Shown here piece after piece: positions 33,803 through 42,022 of a stretch of DNA of 64,000 nucleotides (positions are counted from its first letter, which is position 1; each line of letters opens with the position of its first letter). Made by a program: the position numbers and the translations under genes. The notes under the pieces are model-generated. The model did not search any database and was not told where the DNA came from. It saw only the letters and a list, made by a program, of their open reading frames with translations. The stretch lies in NCBI GenBank assembly GCA_910583545.1, contig CAJTXM010000001.1:130155-194154 (forward strand). Direction: 5' to 3'. Source of the DNA: an uncultured Christensenella sp. (lineage in GTDB: Bacteria > Bacillota > Clostridia > Christensenellales > Borkfalkiaceae).

Positions 33803-33831
33803 TTGACTTAGGTTGATTTTTGGGTTATACT
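33803..33831 (+). promoter_or_regulatory. Promoter of the ribosomal superoperon
   Basis: TTGACT, 17 bp, TATACT, about 235 bases before rpsJ. The intervening leader holds an attenuator-like hairpin. Confidence 0.8.
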
Positions 33832-33915
33832 TGTCAAGTGTGTCAATATAGGCATTACTATGCTCTTTTGACCTTGTGTATAGGGTAGAGGCGTGAAGTT
33901 ACTGCAAAATACCGT

Positions 33916-33991
33916 TCAGCTGACGGAACAGATAATTTACGCTGACAAATGTAGGGGCGCGATCCCTGCGACTAACCGCAGCTGATTTTTT
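33916..33991 (+). promoter_or_regulatory. Attenuator-like hairpin in the rpsJ leader
   Basis: TCAGCTGACGG (33916-33926) pairs with CCGCAGCTGA (33976-33985) with one bulged base, followed at once by T6 (33986-33991). The loop contains GGG / CCC (33954-33966) in a GTAGGGGCGCGATCCCTGCG stretch of a type common in dispersed Bacillota palindromes. A terminator here would allow feedback control of the whole superoperon. Confidence 0.55.
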
Positions 33992-34065
33992 ATGTGAAAA
34001 GTTGCGATACACACGGTTGCGTTGACGGCATTAAGAAATTTGTTAGTATAATAAGGAGAAACAAA

Positions 34066-34365
34066 ATGGCAGCACAGAAAATCAGAATTAAGTTGGCAGC
34101 TTACGATCACGAGCTCGTGGATTTGGCGGCTTCGCGCATCGTTGAAACGATGAAGAAAGGCGGAGCGAAAATTTCGGGACCCATCCCCCTTCCCACAGAA
34201 AGGGAAATAATCACTATTCTGCGTTCACCCCACAAGTATAAGGACAGCCGCGAGCAGTTCGAGCAGAGAACGTATAAGAGAATTATCGACATCTACACGC
34301 CTAACGCTAAGCTGTTGGATACGGTTCAGCTTCCTGCAGGCGTTGACATTAAAATCAAACTCTGA
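34066..34365 (+). CDS. rpsJ: 30S ribosomal protein S10
   Basis: 99 residues, the first gene of the S10-spc-alpha cluster. The true start is MAAQKIRIKL behind AAGGAG; an upstream in-frame ATG at 33994 lies in the leader. S10 sits in the 30S head and also serves as NusE in transcription antitermination. Conserved loop SGPIPLPTE (about 45-53) is present. Preceded by a long leader with promoter and attenuator-like hairpin, and separated from rplC by an unusually long 176-base gap. Confidence 0.97.
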   Translation: MAAQKIRIKLAAYDHELVDLAASRIVETMKKGGAKISGPIPLPTEREIITILRSPHKYKDSREQFEQRTYKRIIDIYTPNAKLLDTVQLPAGVDIKIKL

Positions 34366-34541
34366 TGCGTCTTTGCAATTAAAGCGCTGTAAAACACAGA
34401 GTTGATTACGGCAAAACTATATAACATTATTAATAATATAGATACTCTACGATTTACAGACGACGGTATATACCTTATATATAAGACGGCGGAACGGTAA
34501 ACGCGGTATCTGAGAAAAAATATTTTGGAGGATCTTTATTA
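34366..34541 (+). promoter_or_regulatory. Structured gap between rpsJ and rplC
   Basis: 176 bases without an ORF. It contains several self-complementary segments: CTATAT / ATATAG (34417-34441), the palindromes GGTATATACC and CTTATATATAAG, and AGATAC (34440-34445) complementary to GTATCT. It may be a translation-control site for rplC or a processing site. No clear promoter seen. Confidence 0.4.
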
Positions 34542-35171
34542 ATGAATAAAGCAATCATCGGACGTAAAGCCGGAATGACGCAGATATTCACGGCAGAGGG
34601 AAAGGTAATTCCCGTAACGGTCATCGAGGCAGGCCCCTGCCCGATAGTGCAGATCAAAACCGTAGAAAAGGACGGCTACTCGGCTCTGAAGCTCGGTTTT
34701 GGCGAGGCAAAGGAAAAAACACTCACGAAACCCGAATTGGGTCAGTACAAGAAAGCGGGCGTAAAGCCCTGCAAAGTGCTTAAAGAATTCCGCCTTGCGG
34801 AGCTTGCATCGTACGAAGTCGGAAAGGAAGTAAAAGTTGACGTGTTCAGCGCAGGCGATAAAGTCGACGTTCACGGAACTTCGAAAGGTCACGGTTTCTC
34901 CGGCGTTATCAAGAGATGGAATCAGCACAGACTTAAAGAAACTCACGGCGTCGGCCCCGTGCACAGAGAACCCGGTTCAATGGGCTCGATAAGCGATCCG
35001 TCGAGAGTATTCAAGCACAAAAACCTGCCCGGTCACTACGGCGTAGAAGCTACGACGGTACAGAATCTTGAAATCGTCAAGGTAGACACCGAAAGAAACT
35101 GCCTTCTTATCAAAGGTTCGGTTCCCGGTGCAAACGGAAGCATCGTTACCATAAACGACACCGTTAAATAA
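34542..35171 (+). CDS. rplC: 50S ribosomal protein L3
   Basis: 209 residues. Starts MNKAIIGRKAGMTQIF, the usual L3 N-terminus, and keeps the long central loop with the conserved segment GTSKGHGFSGVIKRWN that reaches towards the peptidyl transferase centre. One of the earliest-assembling 50S proteins. Strong GGAGG at 34528-34532. It follows the structured 176-base gap, so translation here may be separately controlled. Confidence 0.97.
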   Translation: MNKAIIGRKAGMTQIFTAEGKVIPVTVIEAGPCPIVQIKTVEKDGYSALKLGFGEAKEKTLTKPELGQYKKAGVKPCKVLKEFRLAELASYEVGKEVKVDVFSAGDKVDVHGTSKGHGFSGVIKRWNQHRLKETHGVGPVHREPGSMGSISDPSRVFKHKNLPGHYGVEATTVQNLEIVKVDTERNCLLIKGSVPGANGSIVTINDTVK

Positions 35172-35182
35172 GGAGTATTGAA

Positions 35183-35809
35183 ATGCCTACAATTAAAGTA
35201 TATAAAATGGACGGCAAAGAGGCCGGCACGATAGATTTAAGCGAAAAGGTATTCGGCGCAGAGTATAACGAACCGCTCATTCATCAGGCGGTTGTTACAA
35301 GACTTGCGAACGAAAGACAGGGCACGAAATCCACTCTTACCCGTACGGAAGTAAGGGGAGGCGGAAGAAAGCCGTGGAGACAGAAAGGCACGGGCAACGC
35401 AAGGCAGGGTTCCATCAGGGCTCCGCAGTGGATAAAGGGCGGCGTCGTATTCGCTCCCAAGAGCCGTGATTTTTCCAAGGATATGAACAAGAAGGCAAAG
35501 GTTGCGGCTTTGATTTCCGCACTTTCCAAAAAGGTTGCAGACGGCGAACTTTTGGTTGTTGACAAACTCGAAGTCAAGGAAGGCAAAACCAAGGAAATGG
35601 TAGCTTTTCAGAAGGCTTTGAAGCTGGACAAGTCCGCAGTAGTCGTAATGGACAACGATGACGTCAAGGTAATCAGAGCGGCGGCGAATATCGAAAAATT
35701 CACCACGCTTCCCGTACAGCAGATTTCAACCTACGAAGTCGTCGCAAATCAGAAAGTCGTTATGACAAAAGCGGCGGTTGCAAAAATAGAGGAGGTCTAC
35801 GGAGAATAA
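35183..35809 (+). CDS. rplD: 50S ribosomal protein L4
   Basis: 208 residues. The extended loop KSTLTRTEVRGGGRKPWRQK (about 50-69) that lines the exit tunnel is intact. In enterobacteria L4 represses the S10 operon through the leader; here the leader differs, so this is not assumed. Last base shared with the rplW start codon (TAATG), giving translational coupling. Confidence 0.97.
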   Translation: MPTIKVYKMDGKEAGTIDLSEKVFGAEYNEPLIHQAVVTRLANERQGTKSTLTRTEVRGGGRKPWRQKGTGNARQGSIRAPQWIKGGVVFAPKSRDFSKDMNKKAKVAALISALSKKVADGELLVVDKLEVKEGKTKEMVAFQKALKLDKSAVVVMDNDDVKVIRAAANIEKFTTLPVQQISTYEVVANQKVVMTKAAVAKIEEVYGE

Positions 35810-36099
35810 TGTTTGCAGAAGATATTATAATTAAACCTCTTTTAACTGAAAAGGGTTACGACGGTCTGGCTGATAAAAAGTATATGTTTATCGTCAGAAA
35901 GTCGGCTGATAAGACACAGATCAAGCAGGCTGTTGAAAAGCTTTTCGGGGTTGACGTCAAATACGTAAACACCGTGAATTGCAAGGGCAAGCTTAAAAGA
36001 ATGGGCAGAAACGAAGGTTACACGCCCGACTACAAGAAGGCGATCGTACAGCTTACGGCTGATTCCAAAGCGATTGAGTTCTTCAACTCGTTATCGTAA
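35809..36099 (+). CDS. rplW: 50S ribosomal protein L23
   Basis: 96 residues. L23 sits at the tunnel exit, where trigger factor and SRP dock. The ATG overlaps the rplD stop by one base; the ribosome-binding site GGAGG lies inside rplD. Typical length, with IIKPLLTEKG near the N-terminus and KLKRMGRNEGYTPDYKKAIV in the second half. Confidence 0.97.
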   Translation: MFAEDIIIKPLLTEKGYDGLADKKYMFIVRKSADKTQIKQAVEKLFGVDVKYVNTVNCKGKLKRMGRNEGYTPDYKKAIVQLTADSKAIEFFNSLS

Positions 36100-36113
36100 G
36101 GAGGACAAGGATT

Positions 36114-36941
36114 ATGGCAGTTAAAAGGTATAAACCGACTTCCCCGTCCCGTCGTTTTATGACGGTAAGCGCATACACCGAACTCACGGGCGACAAACCC
36201 GAAAAGAGTTTGCTTACGGATAAGCGCAAATCGGGCGGAAGAAACAATCAGGGTAAAATCACCGTTCGTCATATCGGCGGCGGAAACAGAACCAAATACA
36301 GAATCATAGATTTCAAGCGCAACAAGGACGGAATTCCGGCAACGGTCAAGAGTATTCAGTACGATCCCAACAGATCGGCTCACATCGCTTTGCTTGCTTA
36401 CGCCGACGGCGAAAAGAGGTATATCCTCGCTCCCATCGGACTTAATGCGGGCGACAAGGTGCTCTCCGGCAAGGGCGCGGACATCAAGGCGGGCAACTGC
36501 CTCGCGCTTGCGGATATCCCCGTAGGTACGATCGTTCACGCAATCGAGCTGCAGCCCGGCAGAGGCGCGCAGATCGCAAGAGCGGCCGGTATGTCGGCTC
36601 AGATAATGGCAAAAGAGGGGGCTTACGCAACCTTGAAAATGCCTTCGGGCGAAATGAGATACGTTCCCGTTAAGTGCAAGGCTACGATAGGTCAGGTAGG
36701 CAACGTCGAGCACGAGATTATTCACCTCGGCAAGGCGGGCAAGACGAGATATCTCGGAATCAAACCCACCGTCCGCGGTGCGGTTATGAACCCCTGCGAC
36801 CACCCTCACGGCGGCGGCGAAGGCAAGAGCCCTGTCGGACACGCAGGTCCTATGACCCCCTGGGGCAAGCCTGCTCTCGGTTATAAGACCAGAAAGAAGA
36901 AAAATCCCACTTCAAAGTTCATTTTGAAGAGAATTAATTAA
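36114..36941 (+). CDS. rplB: 50S ribosomal protein L2
   Basis: 275 residues, the largest S10-operon protein and a primary 23S rRNA binder at the subunit interface. The family hallmarks are complete: GGGNRTKYRIIDFKRNK near 60, the GAKISPG-equivalent region, and the conserved VMNPCDHPHGGGEG loop (about 222-235) with the functionally important His. Gap of 14 bases from rplW with AAGGAGG. Confidence 0.97.
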   Translation: MAVKRYKPTSPSRRFMTVSAYTELTGDKPEKSLLTDKRKSGGRNNQGKITVRHIGGGNRTKYRIIDFKRNKDGIPATVKSIQYDPNRSAHIALLAYADGEKRYILAPIGLNAGDKVLSGKGADIKAGNCLALADIPVGTIVHAIELQPGRGAQIARAAGMSAQIMAKEGAYATLKMPSGEMRYVPVKCKATIGQVGNVEHEIIHLGKAGKTRYLGIKPTVRGAVMNPCDHPHGGGEGKSPVGHAGPMTPWGKPALGYKTRKKKNPTSKFILKRIN

Positions 36942-36954
36942 GGAGGAATATTAA

Positions 36955-37227
36955 ATGTCAAGAAGCGTTAAGAAAGGACCTTATGCCGAAGGAAGACTTA
37001 TGGCAAGGATCGAGGCGATGAACGCTGCCGGCGAGAAGAAGGTCGTCAAGACCTGGTCGCGCGCGACAACGATATTCCCCGAAATGGTAGGACACACTAT
37101 TGCGGTTTACGACGGAAGAAAACACGTTCCCGTATATGTAACCGAAGATATGGTAGGATGCAAGCTCGGCGAGTTCGCGCCTACGAGAACGTTCAAGGGG
37201 CACGCGGCTAAAACCGCCAAGAAGTAA
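36955..37227 (+). CDS. rpsS: 30S ribosomal protein S19
   Basis: 90 residues. Starts MSRSVKKGPYAEGRL and contains the conserved TWSRATTIFPEMVGHTIAVY core and GEFAPTRTFKGH end. S19 forms a head complex with S13. AAGGAGG lies 9 bases upstream. Confidence 0.97.
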   Translation: MSRSVKKGPYAEGRLMARIEAMNAAGEKKVVKTWSRATTIFPEMVGHTIAVYDGRKHVPVYVTEDMVGCKLGEFAPTRTFKGHAAKTAKK

Positions 37228-37241
37228 GGAGAAGTTACGTT

Positions 37242-37631
37242 ATGGCAAGCAATATGAATAAAAAGAAAGAAAGAATTGAAGCCAACAAGGATAAACGTCC
37301 TTACGCAAAGGCTAAATATCTCAGACTTTCACCCTATAAGGTAAGAACGGTTCTTGCGCTCATCCGCGGTAAATCCGTAGACGAAGCGGAAGCTATACTC
37401 ACCTATTGCGATAAGGGCGGAAGCGCGGAAGTCAAGAAAGTTCTTCTCTCGGCCGCTGCAAATGCAGAACACAATCAGGGTATGGACAGGGGCGATTTAT
37501 ACGTCGCAGAGGCTTTTGCCGACGGCGGTCCCCACCTCAAAAGAATGCAGCCCGTTTCCAAGGGAAGGGGTCACGCGATTTTGAAGAGAACGAGCCACAT
37601 CACTGTAATACTCGATGCGAAGAAGGTATAA
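37242..37631 (+). CDS. rplV: 50S ribosomal protein L22
   Basis: 129 residues. N-terminal Lys-rich extension before AKAKYLRLSPYKVRTVLALI; the beta-hairpin tip that lines the exit tunnel (GGPHLKRMQPVSKGRGH) is intact. Macrolide-relevant residues are in the usual form as far as can be judged by eye. Located 14 bases after rpsS. Confidence 0.97.
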   Translation: MASNMNKKKERIEANKDKRPYAKAKYLRLSPYKVRTVLALIRGKSVDEAEAILTYCDKGGSAEVKKVLLSAAANAEHNQGMDRGDLYVAEAFADGGPHLKRMQPVSKGRGHAILKRTSHITVILDAKKV

Positions 37632-37642
37632 GGAGAAGAGAT

Positions 37643-38314
37643 ATGGGACAGAAAGTTAATCCTCACGGTTTAAGAGTCGGTATAATAAAGAGCTGGGACA
37701 CCCAGTGGTATGCAGATAAGAAATCGTTCGGCGCAAATCTTAAAGAAGACAATGTGATCCGTACCTTCATCAAGAAGAAGTACTACGACGCCGCTATCAG
37801 CAAGATAACCATCGTAAGGGCAGCGAATAAGGTTGAAGTAGGTATCTACACTGGCCGCCCCGGCGTGCTTATCGGCAAAGCCGGCTCGGAAATAGAAGTT
37901 ATCAAGAAGGACCTTGCTTCTCTCACCAAGGGCAAGGCAATTATAATCAACGTCAGAAAAGTTGAAAAGATCGATCAGGACGCACAGCTTGTGGCAGAGT
38001 CTGTCGCGGCTCAGCTTGAAAAGCGCGTATCTTACAGAAGAGCCGTAAAACAGCAGATCGCAAAGGTTGCAAAGACCGGCACGAAGGGCGTCAAAATCAC
38101 CGTCAGCGGTCGTCTTGACGGCAGAGAAATCGCAGGAAGCGAAAGTTATCACGACGGTTCGATCCCTCTTCAGACGTTGCGTGCAGACATCGATTACGGC
38201 TTCGCCGAAGCTCACACCACGTTCGGTGTGCTCGGCATCAAGTGCTGGATCTATAAGGGCGAAGTCCTTACCGGCAATAAGAAGCTGGCAATCTCGGAGG
38301 GAGGCGAAGAATAA
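37643..38314 (+). CDS. rpsC: 30S ribosomal protein S3
   Basis: 223 residues. KH type II domain with GRPGVLIGKAGSEIEVIKKD (about 72-91) and the C-terminal S3 domain ending in CWIYKGEVL. S3 lies at the mRNA entry channel and contributes to helicase activity. Gap of 11 bases from rplV; only 2 bases before rplP. Confidence 0.97.
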   Translation: MGQKVNPHGLRVGIIKSWDTQWYADKKSFGANLKEDNVIRTFIKKKYYDAAISKITIVRAANKVEVGIYTGRPGVLIGKAGSEIEVIKKDLASLTKGKAIIINVRKVEKIDQDAQLVAESVAAQLEKRVSYRRAVKQQIAKVAKTGTKGVKITVSGRLDGREIAGSESYHDGSIPLQTLRADIDYGFAEAHTTFGVLGIKCWIYKGEVLTGNKKLAISEGGEE

Positions 38315-38316
38315 TT

Positions 38317-38745
38317 ATGTTAATTCCTAAGAGAGTTAAAAGAAGAAAACAGCACAGGGGCAACTTGAAGGGCACTGCGCAGAAGGGAAATAAAATCGCT
38401 TACGGTGAATACGGCCTTGTTGCCGAAAGCGCGGCAAGAATCACTTCCCGTCAGATAGAGGCGGCGCGTATCGCAATGACGAGATTTATCCGCAGAGGCG
38501 GTAAAGTCTGGATAGATATCTTCCCTCACAAGCCTATCACAAGGCACCCTGCCGAATCCCGTATGGGTTCCGGTAAAGGCTCGGTAGAATACTGGGTAGC
38601 TATTGTAAAGCCCGGCAGAGTTATGTTCGAAATGGCAGGCGTTGCCGAGGACGTTGCAAGAGAAGCTATGCGTCTTGCAAGTCATAAGCTTCCCGTCAAA
38701 TGCAAGTTCATAAAGAAAGAAGAGGTGGAAGCTAATGAAGGCTAA
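38317..38745 (+). CDS. rplP: 50S ribosomal protein L16
   Basis: 142 residues. Starts MLIPKRVKRRKQHRG and contains the conserved RMGSGKGSVEYWVAIVKPGR loop near the A-site tRNA. Its start is 2 bases from the rpsC stop with the GGAGGGAGG site inside rpsC. Overlaps rpmC by 11 bases. Confidence 0.97.
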   Translation: MLIPKRVKRRKQHRGNLKGTAQKGNKIAYGEYGLVAESAARITSRQIEAARIAMTRFIRRGGKVWIDIFPHKPITRHPAESRMGSGKGSVEYWVAIVKPGRVMFEMAGVAEDVAREAMRLASHKLPVKCKFIKKEEVEANEG

Positions 38746-38929
38746 GGAAATAGTTAATTTAAGCGACGAAGAGCTTGAAGCTAAGCTTAAAGAATTGAAG
38801 AGCGAACTTTTCAACCTGCGTTTCCGCCAGGCGAGCAGACAGCTTGACAACCCCCTGTCGATAAACCTTATCAAGAAGGATATCGCGCGTGTGAACACGG
38901 TTATCCGTGCAAGGCAGTTGAAGGCTTAA
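38735..38929 (+). CDS. rpmC: 50S ribosomal protein L29
   Basis: 64 residues, two-helix protein (KAKEIVNLSDEELEAKLKEL, then LINLIKKDIARVNTVIRARQ). Docks at the tunnel exit next to L23. Begins inside rplP, so it is translationally coupled. Confidence 0.96.
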   Translation: MKAKEIVNLSDEELEAKLKELKSELFNLRFRQASRQLDNPLSINLIKKDIARVNTVIRARQLKA

Positions 38930-38940
38930 GGAGGCAGACG

Positions 38941-39198
38941 ATGGAAGAAAGAAATCTTCGTAAAGAGAGAGTGGGGCTCGTGGTTTCGGACAAGATGGAT
39001 AAGACCGTAGTGGTTGCAGTCACCGAAAAGACAAAACACCCCCTCTATAAAAAGACGATAACGAGAACCACCCGTTTCAAGGCGCACGACGAAAACAACG
39101 AGTGCGGCGAGGGCGACAAGGTGAGAATAGTCGAAACGCGTAAACTGTCGAAGGATAAGAACTGGCGCGTGGCTGAGATAGTAGAGAAGGCTAAGTAA
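38941..39198 (+). CDS. rpsQ: 30S ribosomal protein S17
   Basis: 85 residues. OB-fold protein binding 16S rRNA helices of the body; conserved GLVVSDKMDKTVVV and HDENNECGEGDKVRIVETR segments present. AAGGAGG upstream. Followed by a 270-base gap holding repeat copy B before rplN, a spacing not usual for this operon. Confidence 0.97.
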   Translation: MEERNLRKERVGLVVSDKMDKTVVVAVTEKTKHPLYKKTITRTTRFKAHDENNECGEGDKVRIVETRKLSKDKNWRVAEIVEKAK

Positions 39199-39204
39199 TT
39201 CAGC

Positions 39205-39326
39205 CGACTTTGCATATACTTCGCAATTCGTCGTTGTGCTTGCGTTTTGCTAAGGTCATTTACTTCTGTGTAAACTCCCTGTCGCAAATCCGCGCACGCC
39301 TTGACTTGCTTGTATCTTCAAAGTCG
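39205..39326 (+). repeat. Palindromic operon repeat, copy B
   Basis: 122 bp between rpsQ and rplN. Ends CGACTTTG / CAAAGTCG are exact complements; TTTAC / GTAAA stem around TTCTGT in the middle. Shares CATTTAC, GTAAACTC and CTTGTATCT with copy D. Starts 6 bases after the stop codon. Confidence 0.85.
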
Positions 39327-39468
39327 TAAATTGCAAATTATGGTTTAAAAGTTATGATTGTATCTGCGGTTTAATGCAGAGCGGGGCTCTCCCCTCGCTT
39401 ATGTAGATCGGGAACAATCCTCTGCAAAATTTATTAGTTGTAAGTTTCAAATTTAAAGGAGTAAATTT
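39327..39468 (+). other. Remaining rpsQ-rplN gap
   Basis: No ORF. Contains TGCAGAG / CTCTGCA (39375-39427) enclosing a CGGGG / CCCCTCG hairpin, a possible RNA structure before rplN. No convincing promoter. Confidence 0.4.
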
Positions 39469-39837
39469 ATGATACAACCTCAGACAAGGCTCAAAGCCGC
39501 AGACAACAGCGGCGCTAAAGAGCTTATGTGTATAAAGGTGCTCGGCGGTTCGTTCAGAAAGACCGCAAACATAGGCGACGTTATCGTATGTTCCGTCAAG
39601 ACTGCCAACCCCGGCGGTGCGGTCAAGAAGGGCGAAGTGGTTAAAGCGGTAATCGTTCGCACGGCAAAGGGCATCAGGCGCGAAGACGGTACTTACATCA
39701 GATTCGATGAAAATGCCGCAGTAATAATCGGTAACAATCAGGAGCCCCGCGGAACGCGTATCTTCGGACCGATTGCAAGAGAACTGAGAGAAAAGAACTA
39801 TATGAAAATAATATCTCTCGCACCCGAAGTGCTTTAA
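39469..39837 (+). CDS. rplN: 50S ribosomal protein L14
   Basis: 122 residues, the standard L14 length. Starts MIQPQTRLKAADNSGAKELM; GTRIFGPIARELREKNYMKI end is intact. Forms intersubunit bridges with 16S rRNA. First gene of the classical spc part; AAAGGAG upstream after the interrupted spacer. Confidence 0.97.
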   Translation: MIQPQTRLKAADNSGAKELMCIKVLGGSFRKTANIGDVIVCSVKTANPGGAVKKGEVVKAVIVRTAKGIRREDGTYIRFDENAAVIIGNNQEPRGTRIFGPIARELREKNYMKIISLAPEVL

Positions 39838-39852
39838 GGGAGGGAAGAAGCT

Positions 39853-40284
39853 ATGAACGTAAAATTGAATGATAATGTTTTGGTTATCACCGGTAAGTAT
39901 GCGGGCAAGCAGGGCAAAGTAGTTGCCACTTCTCCTAAGAGCGGAACGGTGGTTGTGGAAGGCGTGAATATCCACAAGAAATCACAGAAAGCAAGAAAGG
40001 CTAACGAAGTTTCGAAAATCGTCGAAAAGGAAGCTCCCATCGACGTATCCAACGTTATGGTCGTCTGCCCTTCGTGCGACAAGGCTATCCGTATAAAGTA
40101 CAACGTCGAGGGCAAGGAAAAACACAGAGTTTGCCCCAAGTGCGGCGCAGTGCTTGACAAGGCTTATTCCGGCAAGGGCGGAAAGACTGCCAAGAAGGAA
40201 GAGCCGAAGAAGCGCGTAAGAAAGCGTGCAAAGAAGGAAGAGGCGGAAACTGCGGCTCCTTCCGAGGATAAGGCAGAAGAGTAA
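39853..40284 (+). CDS. rplX: 50S ribosomal protein L24 with zinc-ribbon-like Cys pairs and charged tail
   Basis: 143 residues, longer than the usual 100-110. N-terminal KOW domain (NVLVITGKYAGKQGKVVATS), then CPSCDKAIRIKYNVEGKEKH and RVCPKCGAVLD, two Cys pairs that could hold zinc as in many Bacillota L24. An unusual Lys/Glu-rich tail (about 113-143) follows and is probably disordered on the ribosome surface. Initiates 50S assembly. Gap of 15 bases from rplN. Confidence 0.95.
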   Translation: MNVKLNDNVLVITGKYAGKQGKVVATSPKSGTVVVEGVNIHKKSQKARKANEVSKIVEKEAPIDVSNVMVVCPSCDKAIRIKYNVEGKEKHRVCPKCGAVLDKAYSGKGGKTAKKEEPKKRVRKRAKKEEAETAAPSEDKAEE

Positions 40285-40295
40285 GGAGGGGAATT

Positions 40296-40853
40296 ATGGC
40301 TGCAAAAGTGTATAAATCAAGAATAATCGAAAGCTATGAAAAAGAAGTAGTCCCCGCGCTTACCAAAAAATTCGGTTACAAAAACCCGATGCAGGTTCCT
40401 AAGCTTGTAAAGATAGTGATAAGCTCGGGTTTAGGCGACATAAAGGACAATGCAAAGTCCATTCAGATGGCACAGAACGAGATCAAGCAGATCGCAGGTC
40501 AACAGCCTGTACTCTGCAAGGCAAAGAAGTCGGTTGCAAACTTCAAAGTCCGCGAAGGTATGACGATAGGTATTAAAGTTACGCTCCGCGGCAAGATGAT
40601 GTACGATTTCTACGATAAGCTCGTATCTTTGGCTCTTCCCAGAGTCCGCGACTTCAGGGGCGTTCCCGCCGACAGTTTCGACGGCAAGGGAAACTACTGT
40701 ATGGGCTTAAAGGAACAGCTTGTTTTCCCCGAGATCCAGTACGATCAGGTCGAGAAAATAAGAGGTATGGATATCTGCTTCGTAACAACCGCCAAGACGG
40801 ATGAAGAAGCCAGAGAGCTTTTAAGGGCGATGGGTATGCCCTTCAAGAAGTAA
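40296..40853 (+). CDS. rplE: 50S ribosomal protein L5
   Basis: 185 residues; binds 5S rRNA in the central protuberance. Conserved IVISSGLGDIKDNAKSI, RVRDFRGVP and FDGKGNYCMGLKEQLVFPEI segments are in order. AAGGAGG 11 bases after rplX. Confidence 0.97.
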   Translation: MAAKVYKSRIIESYEKEVVPALTKKFGYKNPMQVPKLVKIVISSGLGDIKDNAKSIQMAQNEIKQIAGQQPVLCKAKKSVANFKVREGMTIGIKVTLRGKMMYDFYDKLVSLALPRVRDFRGVPADSFDGKGNYCMGLKEQLVFPEIQYDQVEKIRGMDICFVTTAKTDEEARELLRAMGMPFKK

Positions 40854-40863
40854 GGAGAAAGTT

Positions 40864-41049
40864 ATGGCAAAGAAAGCAATGATAAACAAGCAGCAGAAGC
40901 CTGCTAAATACTCAACGAGAGCGTATACGAGATGTTCCATTTGCGGAAGACCTCACGCAGTTCTCCGCAAGTACGGAGTTTGCCGTATCTGTTTCAGAAA
41001 CCTTGCTTACAAGGGACAAATTCCCGGTGTCAAGAAATCAAGTTGGTAA
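40864..41049 (+). CDS. rpsN: 30S ribosomal protein S14, zinc-binding short form
   Basis: 61 residues, type Z (C+): two CxxC pairs in CSICGRPHAVLRKYGVCRIC bind zinc. The short form is standard in low-zinc-unregulated Bacillota. Ends GVKKSSW as usual. Gap of 10 bases from rplE. Confidence 0.97.
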   Translation: MAKKAMINKQQKPAKYSTRAYTRCSICGRPHAVLRKYGVCRICFRNLAYKGQIPGVKKSSW

Positions 41050-41062
41050 GAGAGGTGTAGTT

Positions 41063-41455
41063 ATGACAGATCCGATAGCAGATATGCTCACTCGCATCAG
41101 AAATGCGATTATGGTAAATAAAGACACGGTTGAGGTTCCCTCATCCAATATGAAGAAAGCAATTGCGGATATTTTGCTCGAAGAGGGCTATATTTCCGAT
41201 TTGAAACTCGTCGAGGACGGCTATAGCGGCAAGCTTTTGATTACGCTTAAATACGTCGGCAAAAAGCAGTCGGTTATAAACGGACTCAAAAGAATTTCAA
41301 AGCCCGGTCTCCGCTCGTATTCCGGCGTAGAAGATATGCCTAAGGTTTTAGATGGTTTGGGTATCGCAATTCTTTCAACGAACAAAGGAATAATGACGGA
41401 CAGGAAAGCTAAGGCTGCCAACGTTGGCGGCGAAGTGCTTTGCTATATCTGGTAA
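41063..41455 (+). CDS. rpsH: 30S ribosomal protein S8
   Basis: 130 residues from MTDPIADMLTRIRNA; an upstream in-frame start would overlap rpsN and is rejected. C-terminal domain with GIAILSTNKGIMTDRKAK is intact. S8 binds central-domain 16S rRNA and in some bacteria represses the spc operon. Confidence 0.97.
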   Translation: MTDPIADMLTRIRNAIMVNKDTVEVPSSNMKKAIADILLEEGYISDLKLVEDGYSGKLLITLKYVGKKQSVINGLKRISKPGLRSYSGVEDMPKVLDGLGIAILSTNKGIMTDRKAKAANVGGEVLCYIW

Positions 41456-41470
41456 GGAGGTAATTTAGAT

Positions 41471-42019
41471 ATGTCAAGAATAGGTAAATTACCCGTAGCA
41501 ATTCCCGCCGGCGTTACCGTCGAATTCAACGGCGGAGTTATAACGGTAAAGGGCGCAAAGGGTACGCTTACGCAGGACGTCGCAGGCGGTATCGATATTA
41601 AAATCGAGGGCGCGGAAGCTCACGTCGTCAAGACGGGCACGGCTCCTTCGGACGAGGCTAAACACGGTTTGTACAGAGCGCTTCTTCACAATATGGTCGT
41701 CGGCGTGACCGAAGGCTACAAGAAGACCTTAAAGGTAAACGGCGTAGGTTGGAAGGTTGCAAAACAGGGCAACAAGCTCGTTATGAACGTCGGCTTTTCC
41801 CACCCCGTTGAATTTGTCGAAACAGACGGCGTTAAGCTCGAATGTCCTTCGCAGAACGAAATAGTCGTTTCCGGCATCGACAAGACGAAAGTCGGTCAGG
41901 TCGCCGCAAATATCCGTAAAATAAGAGTTCCCGAACCCTACCACGGTTACGGCATCGCATACAGCGACGAAGTTATCGAGAGGAAGGAAGGTAAGACGGG
42001 AGGCAAAGGCAAAAAATAA
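41471..42019 (+). CDS. rplF: 50S ribosomal protein L6
   Basis: 182 residues, two related domains. Conserved SRIGKLPVAIPAGV start and VRVPEPYHGYGIAYSDE-type end (IRKIRVPEPYHG) near the sarcin-ricin loop. Followed by a 162-base gap with repeat copy C. Confidence 0.97.
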   Translation: MSRIGKLPVAIPAGVTVEFNGGVITVKGAKGTLTQDVAGGIDIKIEGAEAHVVKTGTAPSDEAKHGLYRALLHNMVVGVTEGYKKTLKVNGVGWKVAKQGNKLVMNVGFSHPVEFVETDGVKLECPSQNEIVVSGIDKTKVGQVAANIRKIRVPEPYHGYGIAYSDEVIERKEGKTGGKGKK

Positions 42020-42022
42020 AAT

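Noticed and set aside
33994..34065. Longer start for rpsJ
   Set aside because: S10 begins at MAAQKIRIKL with AAGGAG upstream; the extra residues are not S10-like.
39205..39326. Repeat copy B as an ordinary terminator
   Set aside because: It has no U-tract after its stems, lies mid-operon, and shares sequence with four other copies.
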